Source: CBDAQA01 sp965198865
Lineage (GTDB): Bacteria > Planctomycetota > Phycisphaerae > Tepidisphaerales > Tepidisphaeraceae
DNA: 64,000 bases
Assembly: GCA_965198865.1 (NCBI GenBank)
Contig: CBDAQA010000027.1
Span: 1-64,000, forward strand
Direction: 5' to 3'
The translations under genes were made by a program, and so were the position numbers. This document shows positions 25,461 to 32,715 of this stretch, one piece after another (positions within the stretch are counted from its first letter, which is position 1; each line of letters starts with the position of its first letter). The notes below the pieces were generated by a model. The model searched no databases. It saw only the letters and a program-made list of their open reading frames with translations, and had not been told where the DNA came from.

Positions 25461-25846
25461 CGCACCGAATCGTGATCGCGGGCGTTCCCCGCGCCGGCAA
25501 GACCACGCTGGCCCTGGCAACGTCCTCCCTCAACGCCGCGCCGGTCCGCCACACGGACGACCTGTTGACCACGCACGGGTGGAGCGACGCCTCCGCCACG
25601 GTCGCCGAGTGGTTTGACCGTGCCGGCCCTTGGGTGATCGAGGGGGTCGCCAGCGCGCGGGCGTTGCGCAAGTGGCTCCTTGGGCACGACGGCGGCCGCC
25701 TACCGGTCGACGTCGTGCTGCACATGTCGCAACCGCGTGCGCCGCTCACCGACGGCCAGGCCCGCATGGCCAAGGGATGCCTGACCGTTTGGGAGCAGGT
25801 CCGGCCGGTGATCGTCGCGCGCGGCGTCTGCGTGATCGAGCTCTGA
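25457..25846 (+). CDS. Small P-loop kinase-like protein
   Basis: 129 residues from ATG 25457, overlapping the Lar-like stop (ATGA). A Walker A GVPRAGKTT lies at residues 9-17, followed by HTDDLLTTHGWSDAS and WVIEGVASARALRKW, typical of AAA_18/adenylate-kinase-like P-loop proteins. Substrate unknown: nucleotide, polynucleotide or tRNA repair are all possible. Its closeness to the unusual tRNA-like locus is noted but proves nothing. Confidence 0.6.
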   Translation: MTHRIVIAGVPRAGKTTLALATSSLNAAPVRHTDDLLTTHGWSDASATVAEWFDRAGPWVIEGVASARALRKWLLGHDGGRLPVDVVLHMSQPRAPLTDGQARMAKGCLTVWEQVRPVIVARGVCVIEL

Positions 25847-25858
25847 CCAGGACACAAG

Positions 25859-26299
25859 ATGGCTTCCAACGCCCAAATTCGGCTTGTCCAGACCGCACGG
25901 CGGAGGGCGGAGCTCAGCAATAACGCCTACCGCACCGTGCTTCTCAGCGTGGCCGGTGTGGCGAGCAGCAAGCTGCTCAACAACACGACCTTCGAGGACG
26001 TGATGAGCATCCTGGAGGACCAGGGGTTCGAGGACACCAAGCACGGCCCTGGCTACTGGGGCCGAAAGGTCGTCGAGCATGGCCAGTACGCCAACGCGCG
26101 GATGGTCCACAAGATCAACGAGCTCGCCGCCCAGGTCGAGCGCTACCCGCTGGCCGCGATGTGCCGCCGCATGTCGATCGAGCGGACGGACGAGCCGACC
26201 AGGCTCTACCCGCGCGAGGCATGGAACCTGATCGAGGCCCTCAAAAAGATCGGCGAGCGCAGCGACGCGCATGCGGGGGGGGGGGTGGGTGACGCGTGA
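25859..26299 (+). CDS. gemA: GemA-like regulatory protein (Mu gp16 / DUF1018)
   Basis: 146 residues. The sequence around ARRRAELSNNAYRTVLLSVA, and the later YPREAWNLIEALKKIGER, match the gp16/GemA family of Mu-like phages, which modulates host gene expression and DNA supercoiling. A run of ten G (26276-26285) falls in the last eight codons, so length changes there would alter only the C-terminus. The stop overlaps the next start. Confidence 0.75.
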   Translation: MASNAQIRLVQTARRRAELSNNAYRTVLLSVAGVASSKLLNNTTFEDVMSILEDQGFEDTKHGPGYWGRKVVEHGQYANARMVHKINELAAQVERYPLAAMCRRMSIERTDEPTRLYPREAWNLIEALKKIGERSDAHAGGGVGDA

Positions 26300-26559
26300 T
26301 GAACAGCGTGACGCTCCAGATCGGGCAGATGGTGCCGTGGCCGGAGTCGCCGGACGGGGTCGCCCAGGTGGACGACCTGCACCGGACGCGGGTCACGATT
26401 CTGTACTGGCGACGGGGCCGGCTTTGCCGCGCGCAGCCGAGGGCGGCCGAGCTGGCGACGCTGATCCGCCGCCAGCCGCTGCTGATCACCGAGCCGCCCA
26501 ACGTGTTTCAGAGGGCGGCGCTCCCGCGGGCCAAGACGTTTGAGGTGCAGGGAGGATGA
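26296..26559 (+). CDS. Hypothetical early/middle phage protein
   Basis: 87 residues from GTG 26296, or 86 from ATG 26299, both overlapping the GemA stop. It has a short beta-rich body (TRVTILYWRRGRLCRAQPRA) and a basic C-terminus. No family recognised. It is followed by a weak GGGCC/GGCCC hairpin (26563-26578) and then the tRNA-like locus. Confidence 0.5.
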   Translation: MMNSVTLQIGQMVPWPESPDGVAQVDDLHRTRVTILYWRRGRLCRAQPRAAELATLIRRQPLLITEPPNVFQRAALPRAKTFEVQGG

Positions 26560-26584
26560 GCCGGGCCACGGAAGGCCCTTGTTG

Positions 26585-26725
26585 GACGGGGTAGCTCAGT
26601 GGCAACGAGCACTGCCATAAAGCCAAGGTTGCGGGTTCGAGCCCCGCCGCTCCACTCGGGCGTAGCTCAATCGGATAGAGCACGGCAAAAGGCAGAGGTC
26701 GCGGGTTCAAGTCCCGTCCCCGTTC
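26585..26725 (+). tRNA. tRNA-like outer fold split by a tRNA-like insert
   Basis: Reading 5' half (26585-26620) with 3' half (26688-26725) gives a full cloverleaf: acceptor GACGGGG with CCCCGTT (seven pairs, one G-U), TA, D-arm GCTC/GAGC with GG in the loop, anticodon stem CTGCC with GGCAG (five of five), variable AGGTC, T-arm GCGGG/CCCGT with loop TTCAAGT. If 26621-26687 is removed, the anticodon loop is exactly seven bases, AUAAAAA, with U33 in place. No CCA is encoded. As two ordinary tandem tRNAs the acceptor and anticodon stems do not pair. A degenerate remnant is also possible. It lies 14 bases before the next gene's ATG. Confidence 0.5.
26621..26687 (+). ncRNA. Circularly permuted tRNA-like insert
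   Basis: The insert carries a 3' tRNA half first (26621-26655: anticodon 3' strand with GCC, variable AGGTT, T-arm GCGGG-TTCGAGC-CCCGC, acceptor 3' strand CGCTCCA) and a 5' half second (26656-26687: acceptor TCGGGCG, TA, D-arm GCTC/GAGC with GG, anticodon 5' strand with GGC). Acceptor strands pair at six of seven positions (one G-U), and the anticodon stem at three core positions. Acceptor ends are almost directly joined (one base between). It has no anticodon loop of its own. Confidence 0.45.
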
Positions 26726-26738
26726 ATTGGAGGTCTTT

Positions 26739-26966
26739 ATGTCGCTTCGACGCCGACCCAATTTCGCCGCTGCGCGATGGGATCCGATCAACGAGGGGTG
26801 GTGGACCAAGGCCCACAAGTTCGTGCCTCTCGACTTTGTGGAGCGAGCTTTGGCCGAACGCGACAGGGGCAACGTCGTCCCCATTCTCAACCTGGTTGCC
26901 GACGCTATCGGCCAGGACGTCCAAGACCTGTACGACGTGGTTTGGCCCGGACGGCCGCGTGCCTGA
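26739..26966 (+). CDS. Small hypothetical phage protein after the tRNA-like locus
   Basis: 75 residues from ATG 26739, behind an excellent GGAGG at 26729-26733, which starts four bases after the end of the tRNA-like fold. It begins with a basic SLRRRPNFAAARW stretch, followed by a helical body (DFVERALAERDRGNVVPILN, LVADAIGQDVQDLYDVVW). No family recognised. The closeness of the tRNA-like structure to its ribosome-binding site suggests translational coupling or RNase P processing of its leader. Confidence 0.55.
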   Translation: MSLRRRPNFAAARWDPINEGWWTKAHKFVPLDFVERALAERDRGNVVPILNLVADAIGQDVQDLYDVVWPGRPRA

Positions 26967-27264
26967 CGACTACCCGCCCACCCTCCGCATCTGCGACGCC
27001 ATCTACGGCGTCGACCCCGCCGGCCCCGGCGGCAGCTACTCCGTCGGCGTCCCCTACGCCTACGACACCGCGGCCGGCCCCGGCCTGGCCCGCACCCTCC
27101 GCGTCGTCCTGGTCCGCTGCCCGTCCTGCGGTTCGCCCCTGCGCTCAGCGGACAAGGGCGAGCTGACGTGCGCCGCCCTCGCGTGCGGCGTTCGATGGTT
27201 CGCCGTGCGCGTCAGCGAGCCGGGGCCGTCGCCCGTACTGGCGCTGACCGATCAGCGGCCTTGA
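26959..27264 (+). CDS. Zinc-ribbon hypothetical protein
   Basis: 101 residues from GTG 26959, overlapping the previous stop by eight bases. The C-terminal half has CPSCGSPLRSADKGELTCAA followed by a further Cys, a zinc ribbon. The N-terminal half is Gly/Tyr/Pro-rich. No family recognised. Confidence 0.45.
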   Translation: MPDDYPPTLRICDAIYGVDPAGPGGSYSVGVPYAYDTAAGPGLARTLRVVLVRCPSCGSPLRSADKGELTCAALACGVRWFAVRVSEPGPSPVLALTDQRP

Positions 27265-27451
27265 ACCTGTCGCAGGCGATGCCAGTTGTTGCCCCGTCCC
27301 CCAGTGCGAGCGATGACCCGTTCATGGGATGCCACGGACGGCCGCCCAATACATGCGGGACCGCCGGCAGCGCCAACCGCCGGCAGTCCCTGACCGCCGC
27401 CCCGACCGACGCGAGGCAACGGCTACTGGCTGATTCGGCCAGGGAGCCCGC

Positions 27452-28219
27452 TTGCTTAACCAACACCGCCCGTCGAGCCGACCCCAGCTCGTTGCGTTCC
27501 TGCGTTCGACCGACCCGTTCCTCTTCCTGCGCGGCAGCGCGGTACATCGCCTCGCCCAGATGCCAGACGGATCGATCGACGCCTTCGTGACCGATCCGCC
27601 CTACGGGATCGAGCTCCGCCTGGGCACGCGAGTGCCCGGCTCCAACTCAATCCGTGGCGACGGCCGCGACGCCGCACGCCGACTGTGGCGCGCAGCGTTG
27701 CCCGAGATGTTTCGCGTGGCCAAGCCGGACACGCTCCACCTCGTGTTCGGGACACACAAGTCGCCTTGGATGCACGACGCGCTGGCGCGTCACTTCCGCG
27801 TGGTCGGCTGCATCGTTTGGGACAAGCGGATCATCGGCCTCGGCCACTACCTGCGCCCCCGGTGGGAAATGATCTACGCCTGCGCAAAGGGGCGGCCGCA
27901 CCGTCGCGGAACCGCGCCGGCCGACGTGTGGGAGCAGGCACGGATCGTCAAGACCCATCACCCGTGCGAGAAGCCCGTTCAGCTGCTACGCCGCGCCGTC
28001 CGTCTCGCGTGCCCGCCGGGCGGCCTGGTCGGCGACCCCTTCGCAGGGATCGCGTCAACCGGCGTGGCGGCGCTGGAGGAGGACTGCCGATTCTTCGGGG
28101 TGGAGATCGCGCGTCAGCACTGGCAGCTTGGGCAGGCCAGGCTCATCGAGAGGGCGCGCTTTGCGCGCGCTGCGCGCTTTTCTTCAAACGGCGATCAGCC
28201 CCCAGTCGACGCGTCGTAA
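27452..28219 (+). CDS. DNA N6/N4 methyltransferase, second phage copy
   Basis: 255 residues from a TTG at 27452 preceded by GGGAG. VTDPPYGIE near residue 48 is the catalytic motif and GDPFAGIASTG near 193 is the SAM-binding motif, again beta-class order. HHPCEKPVQLLRRAVR is the usual segment before motif I. About half the length of the ParB-fused enzyme, with no extra domain. Probably DNA modification of the phage genome; last recognised phage gene on this side. Confidence 0.75.
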   Translation: MLNQHRPSSRPQLVAFLRSTDPFLFLRGSAVHRLAQMPDGSIDAFVTDPPYGIELRLGTRVPGSNSIRGDGRDAARRLWRAALPEMFRVAKPDTLHLVFGTHKSPWMHDALARHFRVVGCIVWDKRIIGLGHYLRPRWEMIYACAKGRPHRRGTAPADVWEQARIVKTHHPCEKPVQLLRRAVRLACPPGGLVGDPFAGIASTGVAALEEDCRFFGVEIARQHWQLGQARLIERARFARAARFSSNGDQPPVDAS

Positions 28220-28560
28220 ACCTAGCATCGAAGCACTCTCGCGCCCCATGGCCCGGCAAAGCGCGCCCGTCCGGAGTCGACCTCATTTCCCCGTCCATTG
28301 AGGCCGCCGTCCGCTGTAGCGACTCAGATGCGATTCCGTCGTAACTCGTGTGCCAGCCGGGCCGTCTCGTCCGGCTGTGGCCGAGTGCGTCCGTCCGTGT
28401 CTGCCTGTCCATTCACACGTTCTGCGGTCGCTGCGCACCGGCTTTGAACGACCGCGTGCGATGCGCTGGGGTGCTTCGATCTCACCGCGAGTGCCCGCCG
28501 ATCGGGGTCACCGCGGTACGATCTGGAAAACGCTGACCGCCCGTCCCAGAGCCACTGTCC
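28220..28560. other. Gene-free junction, probable prophage right end
   Basis: No supported gene in these 341 bases between the last phage methyltransferase and the host sulfatase. A transposable phage should end in TG...CA-type termini with transposase-binding repeats near both ends, but with the left end outside the window no pair could be matched. The true end is expected here. Confidence 0.4.
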
Positions 28561-30114
28561 ATGACCAACCCTTCCACTCCAGGCTCGAACCCGCCGATGA
28601 GCCGTCGTCGGTTCCTCGAAACCGGTGCCGTGGCGATCGTCGCCGGGGCGGGCGCGTCGCAACTGCTCGGCGCGGCGACCCGTCCGCGCAGGCCCAACAT
28701 CCTGTTCCTGATGGACGACCAGCACCGGGGCGACACGCTCGGCGTGGCCGGCCACCCGTGCGTCCAGACGCCCAACATCGATCGGCTGGCGCGGGAGGGG
28801 GCCTACTTCCCCCAGGCGTACGCGTCGGTCCCCAGCTGCCTGGCGGCGCGGGCGTCGATCCTGACCGGCCGGTCGCCGTGGGGGCATGGCATGCTCGGCT
28901 ACACCCATCAGGCCAAGCGGTGGCCCTTCGAGGGACCCACCGCCCTGCGCGACGCCGGCTACCACACGGTGGTGGTCGGCAAGAACCACTTCAACCCCTG
29001 GCGCAACCCGCACGGCTACGAGGCCGAGCAGCTGTACGACGGCCTGCCCGAATGCGACCGCCGCGACGACTACGGCCTGTGGCTGGCCAAGGTCGCCCCC
29101 GGCGTCGACGAGCACGCGACCGGCCTCGGTTGGAACGACCGCGGCGGCAAGCCCTGGCCCCACGCCGATCACCTGCACCCCACCGAGTGGACCGGCCGGC
29201 AGGCGGTCGACTTCCTGTCCGGCTACCGGGACGAGAAGCCGTTCTTCCTCAAGGTGTCGTTCCACCGCCCCCACTCGCCGTTCGACCCGGTCGCCAAGTG
29301 GTTCGACCACTACGGCAAGGTTGAGCTGCCGCGGCCGGCCGTCGGCGACTGGGCCGAACGGTGGTTCGGCGGGTACACGCCGCCCTGCGCGCCGTCGGCC
29401 GCCCGCGCGAACCTGCCCTGGGAGGACGTCCGCAACGGTCGCCAGGGGTACTACGGCGCGATCAGCCACGTCGACGAGCAGGTGGGCCGGGTGCTGGCCG
29501 CGCTGGAGAAGCGCGGCGACCTGGAGCGCACGCTGATCGTGTTCGCGTCCGACCACGGCGAGATGGTCGGCGACCACCACCTGTGGCGCAAGACCCACGC
29601 GATGGAGGGGTCGGTGCGCGTGCCCATGATCGTCCGCTGGGGCGACGAGCTGATGACCGCCAAGCGGGGCCAGGTCCTGCCGCAACTGGCCGAGCTGCGC
29701 GACCTGGTCCCCACGTTCCTCGACGCCGCCGGCGTCGGCTGCCCCAAGGAGCTGGAAGGACGGTCCCTGCTCGACCCCGTCCGCGGCACCGCCGGCGGGT
29801 GGCGCACGCAGGTCGACCTGGAGCACTCGACCTGCTACTTCGAGGACGACGCCTGGACCGCCCTGACCGACGGCCGGGTCAAGTACGTCTACTTCGCCTA
29901 TGACGGCCGGCAGCTGCTCTTCGATCTGGCCGCCGACCCGACCGAGCTTCACGACCTGGCCGCCGACCCCGCACACGCCGAGACGCTCAAGGCGTGGCGG
30001 CAGCGGATGGTCGAGCACCTGTCCGTCCGCGGCCCGCTGTGGGCGAGGGACGGCGAGCTCCAACTGCGAACGAGGCCCATGCCGTACGGGGCGAACTTTC
30101 CCCGCGAGGCCTGA
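28561..30114 (+). CDS. Tat-exported sulfatase
   Basis: 517 residues. A twin-arginine signal (SRRRFLETGAVAIVAGAGAS) lies at residues 14-33; ATG 28597 (Met13) is an alternative start. Metal-binding MDDQHRGDTL follows at 51-60. The formylglycine motif CLAAR is at 93-97, so Cys93 should be converted to formylglycine by a maturase. FASDHGEMVGDHHLWRKT provides the second Asp/His metal-ligand set. Family role: hydrolysis of sulfate esters, in planctomycetes usually of algal or host glycans. Expected location is periplasmic. The exact substrate cannot be read from sequence. Confidence 0.88.
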   Translation: MTNPSTPGSNPPMSRRRFLETGAVAIVAGAGASQLLGAATRPRRPNILFLMDDQHRGDTLGVAGHPCVQTPNIDRLAREGAYFPQAYASVPSCLAARASILTGRSPWGHGMLGYTHQAKRWPFEGPTALRDAGYHTVVVGKNHFNPWRNPHGYEAEQLYDGLPECDRRDDYGLWLAKVAPGVDEHATGLGWNDRGGKPWPHADHLHPTEWTGRQAVDFLSGYRDEKPFFLKVSFHRPHSPFDPVAKWFDHYGKVELPRPAVGDWAERWFGGYTPPCAPSAARANLPWEDVRNGRQGYYGAISHVDEQVGRVLAALEKRGDLERTLIVFASDHGEMVGDHHLWRKTHAMEGSVRVPMIVRWGDELMTAKRGQVLPQLAELRDLVPTFLDAAGVGCPKELEGRSLLDPVRGTAGGWRTQVDLEHSTCYFEDDAWTALTDGRVKYVYFAYDGRQLLFDLAADPTELHDLAADPAHAETLKAWRQRMVEHLSVRGPLWARDGELQLRTRPMPYGANFPREA

Positions 30115-30159
30115 CCCTCAGCCCTTGCTGATGAAGTGGTCAACCGCTCTGTTGAGCCC

Positions 30160-30837
30160 ATGAACCCCATCGCGCCCGGGTATCACGCCGACGCCGAGCT
30201 GTCGCCCGGCAGCTACCGCTGCGCGGATGACCTCGGCCGCCGGTGGGTGCTGAAGCGGTTGCCCGACGATTGCCGCCACGGCGACGGCATCCACCCCGCC
30301 ATCCGCGAACGGCTGGCGCGCGTCCGCGAGCTGGCCCACGCCCGCGCCGCCACGCTGGCCACGGTCGTCCGCGGGACCGACGGCGCCTACCTCGTCTGGA
30401 CCCACGTCGACGGCCGCTCGCTCGACCAGGTCACGCCGACGGTCGACACGTTCCCCGCCCTCGCCCGCGGTCTCGCCTCGGCCGTGGAAACCCTGCACGC
30501 CCGCGGCCTGGTCCACGGCGCGCTCACGCCCGGCAACGTGATCGTCGCCCCGGCCGGCGACGTGTGGATCACCCACGTCAGCCCCTACCTGTGGGCCAAC
30601 CCCGCCGACGACGTCCGCGCCGTCGCCGACCTGCTCCGCCCGCTCGCATCGGCGCTCTCCCTGCCATTGCCCGACGCCGCCGACGATCTGCACGACCTGG
30701 CCAACCGCTGGTCCGCCCCGCCCGCGCCACCGGTCGCCGACCCCGAGCCCCACCGCCGATCCCTGTGGGCCGCCCTCGCCGTCGCGGGGCTCGCCGTCGC
30801 CGCCGCCATGGCCATCGCACACTGGGCGAAGCGGTAG
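30160..30837 (+). CDS. Membrane-anchored degenerate protein kinase-like protein
   Basis: 225 residues from ATG 30160 (a GTG at 30136 is an alternative). Fold resembles a Ser/Thr kinase: VLKRLPDD matches the Lys strand, VHGALTPGNVIVAPAGDVWI matches the catalytic loop and following strands. However the catalytic-loop Asp is absent (HGALTPGN) and there is no DFG, so it is probably a pseudokinase. A C-terminal transmembrane helix (LWAALAVAGLAVAAAMAIA) anchors it. It follows the sulfatase by 46 bases and may be co-transcribed. Confidence 0.55.
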   Translation: MNPIAPGYHADAELSPGSYRCADDLGRRWVLKRLPDDCRHGDGIHPAIRERLARVRELAHARAATLATVVRGTDGAYLVWTHVDGRSLDQVTPTVDTFPALARGLASAVETLHARGLVHGALTPGNVIVAPAGDVWITHVSPYLWANPADDVRAVADLLRPLASALSLPLPDAADDLHDLANRWSAPPAPPVADPEPHRRSLWAALAVAGLAVAAAMAIAHWAKR

Positions 30838-30840
30838 CCC

Positions 30841-30929
30841 AGGAGCCGCGCACGAGGGTACGCCGCAGTAGGCGGGTTTGCCCGCCGCGAAGAGCCGCTT
30901 ACTGCGGAGTACCTTCGTACGCGGCTCCT
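30841..30929. repeat. Long imperfect inverted repeat
   Basis: Left arm 30841-30875 and right arm 30895-30929 pair over 35 bases with four mismatches; outer ends AGGAGCCGCG / CGCGGCTCCT are the same as in the repeat at 44655. Loop 19 bases. Lies between the kinase-like gene and the RDD gene and may also end transcription. Confidence 0.7.
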
Positions 30930-31032
30930 TCCGCCCCCAATTTCACCCGTCCCCGCTTTACAAAAACCGCCCCGCACCCCACAGTGACCCGCGGGCGGGG
31001 CAGAGGTTCTGGGCGACGAAGAAGAAGACCGC

Positions 31033-32715
31033 ATGCGGCGTCCGAGGCAGTTCGCGTTGGTGTGCCTGATCGCCGCGGCGATCGCCGGGGCGTTCGCGCC
31101 CGCGGCGGCGGCCGAGCGGGGGCTCCTGGCCCACGCCGCCGGCGACTCGCTGTGGGTCGCGGCGGTCGTCTCCCGCCCGGCCGACTCGTACGGCCCACCG
31201 GCCGGCAACGCGCCGGCGTCGCCGTCGGTGCTCACGCAGATCTGGGCCCGCCCCAGCCAGCCGGGCAAGCCGTGGCGGCTGCTCACCGTGCTCCCGGGCC
31301 GGGTCACGTCGATGGGGTCGCGCGACACGCAGCTGGCCGTGCTGATGGCCGGCGGGCAGTGGATGACCGTGTACGACGGCGGCTCGGCGAGCGGCCAGCC
31401 GCTGCCGGCGGGGGGGCGGCTCGTCACGCTGGCCGACGACGGCCACGGGCTCTGGGCCGTCGGCGTCGTGCGCGGCGGCATCGCCAAGGCCCGGGCCGAC
31501 CTCGACCGCATGGCGGCCGCCACGCAGGCGTCGTCGTCCGACCAGCCCTACGCCCTCACCACCCGCCCCACGACGGCCGCCGCCCCAACCGATGCCGCGT
31601 CGGACCTGGCCGCCCCGGTCGTGTTCCGCCAGGACGGCGGTCGCTGGGCTGCGGTGGCCGAGCTGCCGCCGGGCATGACGACCGAGGAGCTGTCCGTCGT
31701 CGTCGTCGGCCGAACGCCGACCGTCGCCGCCCGCGTCGCCGACGGGTCGATCCGCATCAGCCGGTGGCACGATGGGAACTGGGACGAGGTGGGCCGGTTC
31801 CACCCCGGCGGACAGCAGGCCGGCGCCGCGTTCGCGCTCGTCTCCAACGGCAACGGCACCGCCCTGTGGTTGACGCCCGGCGGGACCGACCCCGGTACGA
31901 TCCGGCCGTTGGCGACCGGCGCGGCCGAGCCCGACGTCCGGCAGCTGAAGTGGGTCGGCCCGCCACCCCTGACCGCCACGCCCGCCGTCGCCGTCGCCGC
32001 GGGATACCTGCGCGTGATCGGCGTCGGCGGCGCGAAGGTGAACGAGCCGGGCAAGCCGTACGAGCAGCGCTACGAGATGAACGGCACGCCCGTCGGCGGC
32101 CCCACCGAGGTGCTCGTCCCCAGCGAGGGCGACACCACGTTCCTCGTCTGGGTCCAGGGGCTGCTGCTGGCGTCGCTGGCGTTCGCGATCGGCACCAGCG
32201 TCTACCGCCAGGTGACGCCCGGCTCGGCGCTGAACGCCGGTGCCAAGCGCGACGACGACGCGGCCGCCGCCGACGTCGCCCCCGCGCCGCTGGGCGCCCG
32301 CGCCGCCGCCGGGGCGATCGACCTGCTCCCGCTGGCCGGGTGCGCCCTGGTCGCGCTGGTCACCGCCGCCCGCCACCCCGAGCCGACCCTGCCCGCCGGC
32401 ATCGTCTGGCTGCTGGTGACCGGCGTCGCCATCTACCTGGCGCACACGACGCTGCTGGAGGCGCTGACCGCCCGCACGGCCGGCAAGTGGATGACCGGCC
32501 TGCGCGTGGCCACGCTCGACGGGGGTCGCCCGGCCGTGTGGCAGCTGGTCGCCCGCAACGGGCTGCGCGTGCTCGACCCGCTCGTCTGGATCGTCCTGTC
32601 CCCCCTGCGCCAGCGGACGGCCGACGTGCTGGCCGGCACGATCGTCGTGCGCGAGGCGGCCCCGGCATCCCCCGCCGCGGAGCCGCCGTCCCCCCCAACG
32701 GAGCCCGGAACGTGA
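31033..32715 (+). CDS. Exported protein with C-terminal RDD membrane domain
   Basis: 560 residues. Signal peptide at 1-27 (FALVCLIAAAIAGAFAPAAA). Residues about 30-370 form a large extracytoplasmic domain with repeated beta-strand/WxV motifs, perhaps propeller-like. A transmembrane helix near 375 leads to an RDD domain at about 415-545 (LGARAAAGAIDLLPLAGCAL, LTARTAGKWMTGLRVATLDG, RQRTADVLAGTIVV). RDD proteins are often membrane transporters or protease partners of unknown function. The stop overlaps the FKBP gene start (GTGA), so the two are translationally coupled. Confidence 0.65.
   Translation: MRRPRQFALVCLIAAAIAGAFAPAAAAERGLLAHAAGDSLWVAAVVSRPADSYGPPAGNAPASPSVLTQIWARPSQPGKPWRLLTVLPGRVTSMGSRDTQLAVLMAGGQWMTVYDGGSASGQPLPAGGRLVTLADDGHGLWAVGVVRGGIAKARADLDRMAAATQASSSDQPYALTTRPTTAAAPTDAASDLAAPVVFRQDGGRWAAVAELPPGMTTEELSVVVVGRTPTVAARVADGSIRISRWHDGNWDEVGRFHPGGQQAGAAFALVSNGNGTALWLTPGGTDPGTIRPLATGAAEPDVRQLKWVGPPPLTATPAVAVAAGYLRVIGVGGAKVNEPGKPYEQRYEMNGTPVGGPTEVLVPSEGDTTFLVWVQGLLLASLAFAIGTSVYRQVTPGSALNAGAKRDDDAAAADVAPAPLGARAAAGAIDLLPLAGCALVALVTAARHPEPTLPAGIVWLLVTGVAIYLAHTTLLEALTARTAGKWMTGLRVATLDGGRPAVWQLVARNGLRVLDPLVWIVLSPLRQRTADVLAGTIVVREAAPASPAAEPPSPPTEPGT

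Noticed and set aside
26585..26725. Two ordinary tandem tRNA genes
   Set aside because: Within each linear unit the acceptor stem pairs at no more than three of seven positions and the anticodon stem leaves a loop of only three or four bases; only the crossed pairing gives proper stems.
30243..32711. Plus-strand frame reading through the kinase-like and RDD genes before the FKBP gene
   Set aside because: The product upstream of 32712 is almost pure Arg/Pro/Ala and overlaps well supported genes; only the part from GTG 32712 is a real protein.
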